From Nonomuraea sp. NBC_00507 (lineage in GTDB: Bacteria; Actinomycetota; Actinomycetes; Streptosporangiales; Streptosporangiaceae): DNA of 64,000 nucleotides. Under the pieces are notes generated by a model. That model saw only the letters and a list, made by a program, of their open reading frames with translations. It did no database searches and was not told the DNA's origin. Made by a program: the position numbers and the translations under genes. Shown here piece after piece: positions 15,172-25,815 of this stretch. The stretch spans positions 12,090,001 through 12,154,000 of the forward strand of contig NZ_CP107853.1 in the NCBI RefSeq assembly GCF_036013525.1. Direction: 5' to 3'. Every line of letters starts with the position of its first letter. The stretch's first letter is position 1.

Positions 15172-16386
15172 TCAGGCGTGGCGGGCGAGCCAGACGGTTG
15201 GCTGCCGGCGGATCTGGTCGATGGAGGTGAGCGCCGCGCCGATCACGGCGGCGTCCGGGCCGAGCAGAGCGGGGCGGACGGTGACGGGAGCCCAGGCGGC
15301 GGTGAGCACGCGCCGGTCGATCTCGGCCTTGGCGGTGGCGGTGAGCCAGGACGACATCAGCGAGAAGCTGCCGCCCAGCAGCACGGTGTCGATGTCGAGG
15401 ATGTTCAGCGCGCTCGACAGGGCGATGCCGAGCGCGGTGCCGGCCCGCTCCAGGGCGGCGAGCGTGGAGGGGGAGCCTGCCTCGGCGCGCTCGGTGACAG
15501 CGTTGTCGGGATTGACGGATTCCGGAACGGGGTCGTCGCCGACGATGGCGGCGGTGCTGGCGTAGGCCTGCAGGCAGCCGCGAGCCCCGCACGGGCAGGC
15601 AGCTCCGTCGGGGTGGACGGTGACGTGGCCGAACTCGCCGCTCCAGCCGCGGGCGCCGCGCATGAGGTGGCCGCCCAGCACGATCCCGGCACCGATGCCG
15701 AGGCCGCCGGAGACGTAGACGAAGCTGTCGAGGGTGTTGTCTCCGGCGTACAGCTCGCCGAGGGCGGCTAGGTTGGCCTCGTTTTCGACGGCGGTGGTCA
15801 GGCCCAGGTCGCCGAGGAACGTTCCGGCGGGCACGTCGCGCCAGCCGAGCGCAGGGGCCGAGCGAACGATGCCGCCGTCGACCGGCCCGGGCACGGCCAA
15901 GGTGGTCGTGACCACGGTCAGGTCCTTGGCGGTGACGGCGTCGACGGCCTCGCGGGCCATGCGCGCCAGCTCGGTTAGGACGGCGGCGGCGTCCCGGCCG
16001 GCGTAGCGGGCCGGGACGAAGGTCAGGTGGCGCACGGTGCCGGTCAGGTCCACGACGCACGCGGCCAGGCCGTCGGCGCGGATGTCCAGGCCGAGCCCGG
16101 CGGGACCGCGGTCCGACAGCGTGAGGCCGACGCGCGGGCGGCCCGCCCGGCCGCTGTGGGTGACGCCTTTCTCGGTGATGAGCTGTCCGGCCAGCAGTTC
16201 CTCGGCGATGCGGGTGATGGTGGGCCGGGTCAGCCCGGTGGCGGTGGCGAGCTCCGTGCGGGAGATGGGACCGCCCGCGGTGAGGATGCGCTGGAAGACC
16301 ACCTCGAGGTTGAGGTCGCGCAGGTTTTCCTGCCGGACGGCGCCCTCGGGCGAGCGCGGCGCGCTGGGCCGGAAGGCGGCGGTCAT
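15172..16386 (-). CDS. ROK family transcriptional regulator
   Basis: A 404-residue Mlc/NagC/XylR-type regulator. N-terminal winged helix at about 20-75 (NLEVVFQRILTAGGPISRTE, LATATGLTRPTITRIAEELL); ROK sugar-kinase fold thereafter with ATP/sugar-site segments (VSGGLGIGAGIVLGGHLMRG, GWSGEFGHVTVHPDGAACPC) and the zinc motif CPCGARGCLQ. Start ATG 16386 overlaps the stop of the DUF6807 gene (ATGA). It is the last gene of the six-gene sugar-uptake operon, so it probably controls its own operon and the divergent pectinase genes in response to an imported sugar. Ligand unknown. Confidence 0.9.
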   Translation of the reverse strand: MTAAFRPSAPRSPEGAVRQENLRDLNLEVVFQRILTAGGPISRTELATATGLTRPTITRIAEELLAGQLITEKGVTHSGRAGRPRVGLTLSDRGPAGLGLDIRADGLAACVVDLTGTVRHLTFVPARYAGRDAAAVLTELARMAREAVDAVTAKDLTVVTTTLAVPGPVDGGIVRSAPALGWRDVPAGTFLGDLGLTTAVENEANLAALGELYAGDNTLDSFVYVSGGLGIGAGIVLGGHLMRGARGWSGEFGHVTVHPDGAACPCGARGCLQAYASTAAIVGDDPVPESVNPDNAVTERAEAGSPSTLAALERAGTALGIALSSALNILDIDTVLLGGSFSLMSSWLTATAKAEIDRRVLTAAWAPVTVRPALLGPDAAVIGAALTSIDQIRRQPTVWLARHA

Positions 16387-17279
16387 GTCGCCAGCCGGGC
16401 CGCGTCTTCGGCCGTGAGGCGGCCGTCGGCCACCAGGACGACCACGGTGCGGGAGATCGTCTCGTCCGGCTCCAGCACCAGCGGCTCCGCCCAGGCCACG
16501 CAGGAGCCTACGCCGAGGTAGTCGCGGGCCCGGACGAACCAGGGGTCCTGGGCGGTGTCCTCGTCGCCGGGCCGGAAGACCAGGGTCCACTCCGGGGCGG
16601 CGACGGCGACCCAGGCGGCGCTCCGGCCGTGCACGGGCTCCACGCCTTCGCCCGCGGCGCTGAACACGGCGGCGCCGGTGACATTCGGCCCGCGCCAGAA
16701 GAAGCCGCCGTAGCCCGCGCCGACCCGGCCCTTGGCCGCCGGGCTCCGCATCACCAGGGCCCGCTCGGCGCCGTTGGTCAGCTGGGTCCGTACGGCCAGC
16801 GACCAGACGGTCCCGTCGAGCGGCGTGCAGGTGATCGTCCGCCGCTCGTGCAGCAGCAGCCCGTCGTCGGGCCCCAGCCAGCGCAGCGCGTGCGAGAGCG
16901 AGGTCTCGCTGCGGCTCAGCCAGCGTTCGTGCCGCTGGCTGCCGTGATTGTCGAGCCAGGCCGGCCCGTGACCGGTCACGAAGGTGCGCCCGCCCCAGAA
17001 GTTGACCCCGTCGAGGTCGGGGAAGGTCACGCCGATCCCGAACTGGTGCGGGTGGGAGTCGGGCATGGCGTCGGTCACGGTACGGCCGGCCAGGGTGCGC
17101 ACGGGATGCAGGAAGGGGCGCGGTGAACTGGAAGCGGGCGCCTTCGGCTGCCAGACATAGGAGGCCACCTCTCGTCCATCCAGCCGCAGCACTTCCGTGG
17201 CCATCTCGCCGCCCTCTCGCATTCGGGGATTATGAGCGTAGTCCCCGGGCGGTGCCGCCACGAGCAGGGCGGGGGTCAT
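16383..17279 (-). CDS. DUF6807 (PmoA-like) family protein
   Basis: A 298-residue beta-rich protein of the DUF6807 family, historically annotated methane oxygenase PmoA by similarity but found in sugar-degradation operons. Visible family segments are PRPFLHPVRTLAGRTVTDAM, DSHPHQFGIGVTFPDLDGVN and FWGGRTFVTGHG. No signal peptide. Start ATG 17279 overlaps the oxidoreductase stop; a downstream ATG (MATEVLRLDG, residue 26) is possible. Placement between an oxidoreductase and a ROK regulator suggests a role in catabolism of a plant-wall sugar. The exact reaction is not known. Confidence 0.78.
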   Translation of the reverse strand: MTPALLVAAPPGDYAHNPRMREGGEMATEVLRLDGREVASYVWQPKAPASSSPRPFLHPVRTLAGRTVTDAMPDSHPHQFGIGVTFPDLDGVNFWGGRTFVTGHGPAWLDNHGSQRHERWLSRSETSLSHALRWLGPDDGLLLHERRTITCTPLDGTVWSLAVRTQLTNGAERALVMRSPAAKGRVGAGYGGFFWRGPNVTGAAVFSAAGEGVEPVHGRSAAWVAVAAPEWTLVFRPGDEDTAQDPWFVRARDYLGVGSCVAWAEPLVLEPDETISRTVVVLVADGRLTAEDAARLAT

Positions 17280-18637
17280 GGCAATGGCAATCCCAGCTCA
17301 TCCAGATGAACGGCCTTGCCGGTGCGCAGCGACTCGTTGCCCGCCACGCCGACCAGCACACTCGCGGCGCCGTCGGCGAACCCGGCGTGCCTGCTCAGCC
17401 GGTCTCCGGAGGGACCGCGGAAGACGTCGTGCAGAAGCATGGCGTCGCCGCCGCCGTGGCCGCCCGCGCCTTCGGGGATGGGCACCTCGACCGCGGGCTC
17501 CCAGTGGCGCTGCAGCAGCAGACGCGAGCCACGTTGCCGGTGTCCCGCGTCAGCGACGGCACTTTCGCTCTCCGACAGAGCGCTCGGGTCCAGGACTTCG
17601 GCCGGCTCGGCCAAGGCGACAGCCGCCTTCGAGGCGGCGGTGGCCGCGCCGATCGTTGAGGAGGCGCCGGCGGGTGAGACGTGGGGCCGCTCGACCACGT
17701 CGAGTTCGATGCGCCCCGCCGTACCGTTGATCGCGACGCGGTAGCCCTCCCACGGGCAGTGCGCGTGCAGGGTGTAGGACATCGACGCGCCGCCCCGATA
17801 GCCGACCACCACGTTGAGGTTGTCCTCGATGGTGATGCCGTCGGAGAAGACGTCGCGGTCGCGGATGTAGCCGTCCAGGTGCTCGCCGTCCCGGTAGAGC
17901 TCGCGGAGCTTCTCGTCCGAGGCCAGGTCCAGGGAGAACGGGTCGCCGTCGATGAGGCCGCGCGCGGGCCGGATGCCCAGGCCGCGGCGGCGGGCGTTGT
18001 CGGGGCCGTAGAAGCGCAGCCCGCCGCGGGCGAAGACCACCTCGGGACGGTCACCCAGCCACCAGTTGACCAGGTCGAAGTGGTGGGTGGCCTTGTGCAC
18101 CAGCAGCCCGCCGGAGGCGGCCTTGTCGCGGTGCCAGCGGCGGAAGTAGTCGGCGCCGTGCACGGTGTCCAGGCACCATTCGAAGGTGACGGAGGTGACC
18201 TCGCCGATCTCCCCGTCGGCGATGAGCTGCCGCGTGAGCGCGTTGCGCGGGGAGTAGCGGTAGTTGAAGGTGACCGTCAGCTCCGACGTACCGGCCTGGA
18301 GCGCGTCGTGGATCTGCCGCACCCCGGCCAGGTCGATGGTCATGGGCTTCTCCACCACAACGTCCACCCCCGCCAGCAGCGCACGGCTCACGTAGCCGGC
18401 GTGCGTGTCGTCGCGGGAGGTGATGAAGACGACGTCGCTCTGTTCGAGCATCTCGTCGTAGGCGTCGGGGAAGTAGTGCGGCAGGGGGGCGCCGACGATC
18501 CGGTCGTAGTAGGCCATGCGCACCTCGTTGGTGTCGCAGAAGGCCACCGGACGGCCGAGGTCGGCGTAGGGGCCGAGCAGGGCGGCCAGGTACATCTGGG
18601 CGCGCGAGCCGGTCCCGACGAAGGAATAGCGTTGCAT
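17276..18637 (-). CDS. Gfo/Idh/MocA family oxidoreductase
   Basis: A 453-residue NAD(P)-dependent sugar oxidoreductase type protein. Rossmann start YSFVGTGSRAQMYLAALLGP, the EKPMT active-site motif (VDVVVEKPMTIDLAGVRQIH, about residues 93-112), and the C-terminal catalytic-fold segments SGGLLVHKATHHFDLVNWWL (with histidines expected at the active site). It starts one base after the stop of the permease gene and overlaps DUF6807 by four bases. Probably oxidises or epimerises a sugar taken up by the adjacent ABC importer. The C-terminus beyond about residue 330 is longer than usual and contains an Ala-rich insert. Confidence 0.86.
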   Translation of the reverse strand: MQRYSFVGTGSRAQMYLAALLGPYADLGRPVAFCDTNEVRMAYYDRIVGAPLPHYFPDAYDEMLEQSDVVFITSRDDTHAGYVSRALLAGVDVVVEKPMTIDLAGVRQIHDALQAGTSELTVTFNYRYSPRNALTRQLIADGEIGEVTSVTFEWCLDTVHGADYFRRWHRDKAASGGLLVHKATHHFDLVNWWLGDRPEVVFARGGLRFYGPDNARRRGLGIRPARGLIDGDPFSLDLASDEKLRELYRDGEHLDGYIRDRDVFSDGITIEDNLNVVVGYRGGASMSYTLHAHCPWEGYRVAINGTAGRIELDVVERPHVSPAGASSTIGAATAASKAAVALAEPAEVLDPSALSESESAVADAGHRQRGSRLLLQRHWEPAVEVPIPEGAGGHGGGDAMLLHDVFRGPSGDRLSRHAGFADGAASVLVGVAGNESLRTGKAVHLDELGLPLP

Positions 18638-19501
18638 CTACTTCAATCCCGTGGTGGCGATGCCCTTGACCAGATACTTCTGGCCGGCGATGAAGAACCC
18701 GATGACCGGGGCGAGGGAGACGAACGACATGGCGAACATCTGCCCCCACTGGGACTGGCCCTCGGAGTCGATGAACTGGCGCACCGCCAGCGGCACGGTG
18801 TAGAGCTCCTGCTCGGTCAGGTAGAGCAAGGGAGAGAAGAACTCGTTCCAGGTCGAGATGAAGGTGAAGATCGCCGTGGTGGCGAAGGCGGGCTTGCACA
18901 GCGGCAGGATCACGCTCCAGAAGATCCGGAACGTGCCCGCGCCGTCGATGCGGGCCGCCTCGTCCAGCTCCTTGGGCAGGGAACGGATGAACTGCACCAT
19001 CAGGAAGATGTAGAACGCGCTGGTGGCCAGGAAGTTCGGCACGATCAGCGGGAAGTAGGTGTTGAGCCAGCCCAGCTTGGCGAAGACGATGTACTGCGGG
19101 ACCAGCAGCACATGGCCGGGGAGCATCATCGTGCCGAGCGTCAGCGCGAAGAACAGCTTGCGGCCACGGAAGTTGAGCCGGGCGAAGGCGTAGGCGGCCA
19201 GCGAGCACGACAGCAGGTTGCCCACGATGCTCAGCACGACGATGACGACCGAGTTGACCAGATAGAGGTCGAAGGGGAACTCCAGGGCCGTCCAGCCCTC
19301 GGTGTAGTTGGACAGGTCCCACTCGGCGGGCCAGAGCGAGAGGTCCTTGAAGACGATCCCGGCCGGCTTGAGCGAGCTGGACACCAGCCACAGCAACGGG
19401 TAAAGCATGACGATGCTGACCAGGCAGAGCAGCAGGTGTTTGGTGAAGCGCTTGCGGCGGGTGTTGCCGATGCGCTCGAGGTAGCTCTCGTCAGTTGTCA
19501 T
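18638..19501 (-). CDS. sugar ABC transporter permease, MalG type
   Basis: A 287-residue inner-membrane permease with six helices. The EAA loop that contacts the ATPase is seen as ELDEAARIDGAGTFRIFWSV followed by ILPLCKPAF. Overlaps the partner permease by 11 bases. No ATPase gene is present in the operon; in actinomycetes such CUT1 importers commonly use the shared MsiK ATPase encoded elsewhere. Confidence 0.9.
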   Translation of the reverse strand: MTTDESYLERIGNTRRKRFTKHLLLCLVSIVMLYPLLWLVSSSLKPAGIVFKDLSLWPAEWDLSNYTEGWTALEFPFDLYLVNSVVIVVLSIVGNLLSCSLAAYAFARLNFRGRKLFFALTLGTMMLPGHVLLVPQYIVFAKLGWLNTYFPLIVPNFLATSAFYIFLMVQFIRSLPKELDEAARIDGAGTFRIFWSVILPLCKPAFATTAIFTFISTWNEFFSPLLYLTEQELYTVPLAVRQFIDSEGQSQWGQMFAMSFVSLAPVIGFFIAGQKYLVKGIATTGLK

Positions 19502-20426
19502 AGTGCACCCACCGCTTGGCCAGGAGGAAGTTGAGGCCGGTGAACGCCGCGATGATGATCAGCAGCATCCAGGCCATCGCCGAGGCGTAGCCCATGTGAA
19601 ACTGCTCGAACCCCTGCTTGTACAGGTAGAGGTTGTAGAACATCGTGGAGTTGGCCGGCCCGCCCTTGCCTCCGCTGAAGATGAACCCTTGTGTGAAGGT
19701 CTGGAACGAGGAGATCAGCGACTGGATCAGGTTGAAGAAGATGATCGGGCTGAGCAGCGGCAGCGTGATCTTGCGGAACTGCTGCCACTTGTTCGCCCCG
19801 TCGATCGCGGCGGCCTCGTAGTACATCGACGGGATCTGCTTCAGGCCGGCCAGGAAGATCACCATGGGCGAGCCGAACGTCCAGATGTGCAGGATGATCA
19901 GCGTGGTGAGGGCGTAGTCCGGGTCGGACGTCCAGCTGATCTTCTCGATGCCGAAGAAACCGAGGAAGGCGTTGACGATGCCGTTGAGGCCGAAGATGTA
20001 GCGCCACAGCAGCACCAGCGCCACGCTGCCACCCAGCAGCGAGGGCAGGTAGAAGATCGCCCGGTAGACCGGCAGGCCACGCACGCCCCGGTTGAGGAGC
20101 ATGGCGACGCCCAGCGCGGCGGCCAGCGACAGCGGCACCGAGACGAACGTGTAGACGAACGTGACCTTGACCGACTGCCACCAGGTGTCATCGGAGAACA
20201 TCTCGGCGAAGTTCTCCAGGCCGATCCAGTTCGGCACGTTCAGCAGGTTGTAGTCGGTGAATGCCAGGTAGAGCGAGGCGAAGAACGGGATGATCGTGAA
20301 GGCCATCCCGATGAACCAGGGCAGGATGAACAGGTAGCCCGACCGGTCCTGAGGGGGTTTCGCCGCCTTGGGTGGCGAAACCGGCGCCTCGGACACGGCC
20401 GGGTCCTTCACAGACGTGAGCGTCAC
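19491..20426 (-). CDS. sugar ABC transporter permease, MalF type
   Basis: A 311-residue permease; starts with GTG at 20426, inside the stop of the binding-protein gene (GTGA). A hydrophilic 28-residue lead is followed by YLFILPWFIGMAFTIIPFFA and five further helices; EAA loop YYEAAAIDGANKWQQFRKIT. Pairs with the MalG-type permease. CUT1 family importers move mono- to oligosaccharides; given the divergent pectinase genes, pectin-derived oligosaccharides are the likely cargo (inference). Confidence 0.9.
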   Translation of the reverse strand: MTLTSVKDPAVSEAPVSPPKAAKPPQDRSGYLFILPWFIGMAFTIIPFFASLYLAFTDYNLLNVPNWIGLENFAEMFSDDTWWQSVKVTFVYTFVSVPLSLAAALGVAMLLNRGVRGLPVYRAIFYLPSLLGGSVALVLLWRYIFGLNGIVNAFLGFFGIEKISWTSDPDYALTTLIILHIWTFGSPMVIFLAGLKQIPSMYYEAAAIDGANKWQQFRKITLPLLSPIIFFNLIQSLISSFQTFTQGFIFSGGKGGPANSTMFYNLYLYKQGFEQFHMGYASAMAWMLLIIIAAFTGLNFLLAKRWVHYDN

Positions 20427-21727
20427 TGCGACAGGGCCTTCGTCGCCGCTTCGATGACCTTCTTGGCGGCCTCGGCCGGGGTCAGCCGCCCGTGCTCGAC
20501 CTCGGGAGCGACCGCGGTGAGTTCGTCCTGGATGCCGCTGGCGCCCTTGGGGTACGGCGGGACGGCGACCAGTGTCTGCTTCTGCAGGCCGATCAGATAG
20601 TCGGTGGCCACCTGGTCGTCCTTCTCCAGCGTCGGCTTGATCGCGTCGGCGACGACGGTGCTGGCGGGAACGCCCCGGGTGGTGCCCATGGCCTTGTTGG
20701 CCTCCACGTCGTTGATGAGGAAGTTGAGCAGCTGCAGCGCCTCCTTCGGGTGCTTGGAGGTCGCGGCGATCGACCACAGCGCCGGGGTGCCGATGTTCGT
20801 GCCCCGCCGCTTGGCGGTGGCCTCGCCTGGGATGCCCAGCAGCACCAGGTTGCCGCCGGAGACCTTGTTGTAGCCGAGGAGGCCGTTGCTCGGGATGATC
20901 TGCGAGGCAACGGAGCCCTTGGCGATGTAGGACTGGTCGGGCGAGGAACCGATCGTTTCGACGAACCCCGCGGGCGGGAGGCCTCCCTCCTTCCGCATGT
21001 CCTCGAACATCTGGAACCACTTGGTCAGCGTGGCCTCGCTGACGCCGAACCTGCCGTCGGCGGTGAAGAGATCCTCGCCCTGCTGGGAGACGTAGACGAC
21101 CAGGTTGGCCAGGGTCGCCGGGTCCACCAGGGTGCCGTAGACCTTCTTGCCGCTCTTGTCCGTGACCTCCTTGGCGAACTTGGCCAGGTCCTCCCAGGTC
21201 CAGGTGTTGCCGTCGGGGAGGGTCACGCCGTACTGGTCGGTGATCGTCTTGTTGACGATGTAGCCGATCGCGTTGAGGCCCGAAGGGATGCCGTAGACGG
21301 CGTCGCCGACCTTGCTGAGGTTCGCCGCGGCCTCACTGAGGTTGCTGGTGTTGACGGTGCCAGGGTGGTCATTGAGGTTGAGGAGCGACTTGCGGTCGGC
21401 GTACTCCCGCAGGCTGTCCATACGCATCATCATCAGGTCCGGCGGATTGCCGGCGGCGAAGCGGGTGGCCAGCTTGTCCTTGTAGGGGCCGCTGTCCTGG
21501 TACTCGGTCTTGATGGCGATGCCCGGGTTGGCCTTCATGAACAGGTCGAGCGCGGCCTGGGTCTTCTGGGCGCGGAAGGCATCGCCCCACCAGACCATGT
21601 TCAGCGTGATCTTGCCGGAGGCGGACTCACTGCCGCCGCCTCCACCGAAACCACGTCCACAGGCGGCCACGGCCAGACCGAGTCCGGTCAGTCCGGCGGT
21701 GCGCAGCATGTCTCTTCTGGAGATCAT
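20423..21727 (-). CDS. extracellular sugar-binding lipoprotein of an ABC importer
   Basis: A 434-residue solute-binding protein. The N-terminus MISRRDMLRTAGLTGLGLAV carries a twin-arginine motif (SRRDML) and ends in a lipobox (AVAAC), so it is probably Tat-exported and lipid-anchored. Family segments of SBP_bac_1 are visible (ITLNMVWWGDAFRAQKTQAA, GIPSGLNAIGYIVNKTITDQ). First gene of a six-gene operon in which every junction overlaps or abuts. A TTGACG/TAGCCT promoter at 21762-21791 precedes it. Confidence 0.9.
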   Translation of the reverse strand: MISRRDMLRTAGLTGLGLAVAACGRGFGGGGGSESASGKITLNMVWWGDAFRAQKTQAALDLFMKANPGIAIKTEYQDSGPYKDKLATRFAAGNPPDLMMMRMDSLREYADRKSLLNLNDHPGTVNTSNLSEAAANLSKVGDAVYGIPSGLNAIGYIVNKTITDQYGVTLPDGNTWTWEDLAKFAKEVTDKSGKKVYGTLVDPATLANLVVYVSQQGEDLFTADGRFGVSEATLTKWFQMFEDMRKEGGLPPAGFVETIGSSPDQSYIAKGSVASQIIPSNGLLGYNKVSGGNLVLLGIPGEATAKRRGTNIGTPALWSIAATSKHPKEALQLLNFLINDVEANKAMGTTRGVPASTVVADAIKPTLEKDDQVATDYLIGLQKQTLVAVPPYPKGASGIQDELTAVAPEVEHGRLTPAEAAKKVIEAATKALSQ

Positions 21728-21761
21728 CAGTCGTTTGCCCTTCGCACGGGGGGTTGCCAGG

Positions 21762-21791
21762 AGGCTACGGCCGGGTTTCCGATTGCGTCAA
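21762..21791 (-). promoter_or_regulatory. promoter of the sugar-uptake operon (predicted)
   Basis: On the minus strand TTGACG at 21786-21791 and TAGCCT at 21762-21767, 18 bp apart, about 35 nt before the binding-protein start. It faces away from the pectate-lyase promoter, and the two -35 elements form an inverted repeat (CGTCAAT / ATTGACG) around an AT-rich 26-bp core that is a candidate regulator site. Confidence 0.45.
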
Positions 21792-21819
21792 TCCGTGAAA
21801 GAAATATTAAGGAAAGCCA

Positions 21820-21849
21820 TTGACGGTAATTCTGCGGCCTTCCTACAGT
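21820..21849 (+). promoter_or_regulatory. promoter of the pectate lyase operon (predicted)
   Basis: TTGACG at 21820-21825 and TACAGT at 21844-21849 with an 18-bp spacer, about 85 nt upstream of the pectate lyase start codon. Back to back with the sugar-uptake promoter. Confidence 0.55.
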
Positions 21850-21934
21850 GAGGGCACCTCGCCCCAGACTCCCCAGCCGTGGCGACTGCGGAGACCGCCA
21901 CAGCCGGATCTCCCTCAGGAAAGCGAACCCCCCT

Positions 21935-23164
21935 GTGACCACTGCGCGTCATGCCGCCCTGGCGGCTGCCACCCTGACCTTGCTCGCCGCCACCGCGCCC
22001 CCGGCCTCAGCTGCCTCAGGCCACGCGGGCGGCGGCTACCACATCGTCAACGCCGAGACCGGCCAGTGCCTGGACATCAAGCTCCGGGAGCAGCCCTGCC
22101 GTGGCCGCACCGCCGAGCTCCGCCTGAAGGCCGCGGCGGGCGGTCAGGTCCACCTGGTCAACGGCGCGAACCGCAGCTCCGCCGAGGTCACCCTGACCTA
22201 CGCGGGCGACGGCAAGTATCGGATCGCCGATCGGCTCTGGACCTTCCGCCCGGTGGGCGGGCCCCGCCACTGGTCCGACCAGGCGGATGGCTTCGCCGCG
22301 GGCACCACGGGAGGCGAGGGCGGCCAGGTCGTCACCGTGACCACCCAGGAAGAGCTGAACACCTACGTCACGGCCGCCGAGCCGTACATCATCAAGGTCG
22401 CCGGCCCGATCGAGATCAGTCCGAAGGGGACCGAGCTCAAGGTGGCCTCCAACAAGACCATCATCGGGGTCGGTACGGCAGGCGAGATCGTCGGCGGCGG
22501 CTTCTTCCTCGGCGCCACGACGAGCAACGTGATCATCCGGAACCTGACGATCCGCGACACCCTCATGCCCGAGGACGACCCGGATGACAAGGACTTCGAC
22601 TACGACGCCATCCAGATCGACTCCGCGACGAAGGTCTGGATCGACCACAACCGGCTCGCCCGGATGAACGACGGCCTGCTCGACAGCCGCAAGGACGCCA
22701 CCGACATCACGGTGTCGTGGAACCAATTCCTGGACAACAACAAGACCCTCGGCATCGGCTGGACGGCCAACCTCATCACGCGGATGACTCTCCACCACAA
22801 CTGGTTCGCCCGCACCAACCAGCGCAACCCCAGCGGCGGCAACCTGCTCAACATGCACATGTACAGCAACTACCTGCAGGACATCAGGTCGTACGGCAAC
22901 TGGGCGCGCGGCGAGACCAAGGGCGTGATCGAGCACAGCCTCTTCCACAACGTGGCCGACCCCTACTTCGTCGATCCCGCCGGCGAGCTGGTCCAGCGGG
23001 GCAACGTCGTCACCGGCACGAGCTCCTGGCGCGACGGTCTCATCAAGGAGCAGGGGGACGCCTTCGACCCGGCGAGCTTCTATTCCTACACCCTCGACCC
23101 CGCCACCGCCCTTCCCACGTTGCTGGCCGAGTTCTCCGGCCCGCAGCCCACCATCGGCCTTTGA
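21935..23164 (+). CDS. secreted pectate lyase, family PL1, with ricin-like N-terminal segment
   Basis: A 409-residue enzyme starting at GTG 21935 (AGGAAAG 11 nt upstream) with a Sec signal peptide (TTARHAALAAATLTLLAATA, cleavage near ASA). Residues about 33-100 (GGYHIVNAETGQCLDIKLRE and following) resemble part of a ricin-type beta-trefoil. The rest is a right-handed beta-helix PL1: IWIDHNRLARMNDGLLDSRK, VSWNQFLDNNKTLGIGWTAN and HHNWFARTNQRNPSGGNLLN, where the calcium-binding acidic residues and the catalytic Arg region are expected. It cleaves polygalacturonate by beta-elimination outside the cell. Cotranscribed with pectin methylesterase. Confidence 0.88.
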   Translation: MTTARHAALAAATLTLLAATAPPASAASGHAGGGYHIVNAETGQCLDIKLREQPCRGRTAELRLKAAAGGQVHLVNGANRSSAEVTLTYAGDGKYRIADRLWTFRPVGGPRHWSDQADGFAAGTTGGEGGQVVTVTTQEELNTYVTAAEPYIIKVAGPIEISPKGTELKVASNKTIIGVGTAGEIVGGGFFLGATTSNVIIRNLTIRDTLMPEDDPDDKDFDYDAIQIDSATKVWIDHNRLARMNDGLLDSRKDATDITVSWNQFLDNNKTLGIGWTANLITRMTLHHNWFARTNQRNPSGGNLLNMHMYSNYLQDIRSYGNWARGETKGVIEHSLFHNVADPYFVDPAGELVQRGNVVTGTSSWRDGLIKEQGDAFDPASFYSYTLDPATALPTLLAEFSGPQPTIGL

Positions 23165-23181
23165 CAGATGACGAGGACATC

Positions 23182-24168
23182 ATGAGAACACAGAACCTCA
23201 GCAAGGCACGTCGCTGGATCATCCTTACCGCCACTGCGTTAGTGCTGCAGGCGGGCGTGGTGTCGCCCGCCACTGCCACGCCTCAGCCGACAGTGGCCGC
23301 CGACGGGAGCGGGACGTACACCACCGTCCAGGCCGCCATCGACGCCGTGCCGAACGGCAACACCAGCCCGGTCACCATCACCGTCGCGCCCGGCACCTAT
23401 CGGGAGATCGTCACGGTGCCGTCGAACAAGCCGTACATCACGCTGCGCGGGCTTGGCCGCTCGCCCGAGAGCACCGTCATCGTGAACAACCGCCACGCCG
23501 GAGAGTACGGCACAACGGGCAGCTCGACCATGTTCGTCTACGGCCACGACTTCACCGCCCGCAACCTGACCATCGCCAACGACTTCGACGAGAGCACTGC
23601 CACCAGCGGCGGGCAGGCGGTGGCGCTGTACACCCGGGCGGACCGTGCCGTCTATCGCGACATCCGCGTGCTCGGCGACCAGGACACCCTCTACGCCCGT
23701 GCCGGCCGTGCCTACTTCAGGAACTGCTACGTGGAAGGCACCGTCGACTTCATCTTCGGCGAAGCCAGCGCCGTCTTCGACCGCTGCGACATCTACCAGA
23801 AGCGGCTCACCGGCGGTCCGATCACTGCGGCGAGCACTCCTGCGGCGAGCACCTACGGATTCTTGTTCTACCGGTCGACCATCACCGGCGCCGCCGACAA
23901 CGTCACCCAGCTCGGCCGGCCATGGCGCCCGGATGCGCAGGTGCTGTACCGGGAATCGTGGCTGTCATCCACCATCGCCACCGCACAGCCGTGGATCAAC
24001 ATGTCCGCGAACTCCTGGACCGCCGCCCGGTTCTTCGAGTACCGCAACACCGGACCCGGGGCTGCCGTCCATGGCAACCGTCCTCAGCTGGCCGACGCCG
24101 ACGCCGAGAACTACACCCCACAGAAGTACCTCGCCGGCTCGGACGGATGGGACCCCTTTGACCTCTGA
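23182..24168 (+). CDS. secreted pectin methylesterase, family CE8
   Basis: A 328-residue secreted enzyme: signal peptide (RRWIILTATALVLQAGVVSP, cleavage near ATA) then the CE8 beta-helix. Signature motifs are present: GQAVALYTRADRAVYRDIRV, GDQDTLYA (catalytic Asp), YVEGTVDFIFGEASAVFDRC (second catalytic Asp) and LGRPWRP. It removes methyl groups from pectin, producing the substrate of the preceding pectate lyase; start ATG 23182 lies 17 nt after that gene. Confidence 0.9.
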   Translation: MRTQNLSKARRWIILTATALVLQAGVVSPATATPQPTVAADGSGTYTTVQAAIDAVPNGNTSPVTITVAPGTYREIVTVPSNKPYITLRGLGRSPESTVIVNNRHAGEYGTTGSSTMFVYGHDFTARNLTIANDFDESTATSGGQAVALYTRADRAVYRDIRVLGDQDTLYARAGRAYFRNCYVEGTVDFIFGEASAVFDRCDIYQKRLTGGPITAASTPAASTYGFLFYRSTITGAADNVTQLGRPWRPDAQVLYRESWLSSTIATAQPWINMSANSWTAARFFEYRNTGPGAAVHGNRPQLADADAENYTPQKYLAGSDGWDPFDL

Positions 24169-24181
24169 TCCGCACGCCTAA

Positions 24182-25792
<1,611 letters not shown>

Positions 25793-25815
25793 ACAAGGAA
25801 ACTAGCATGGGAAGC

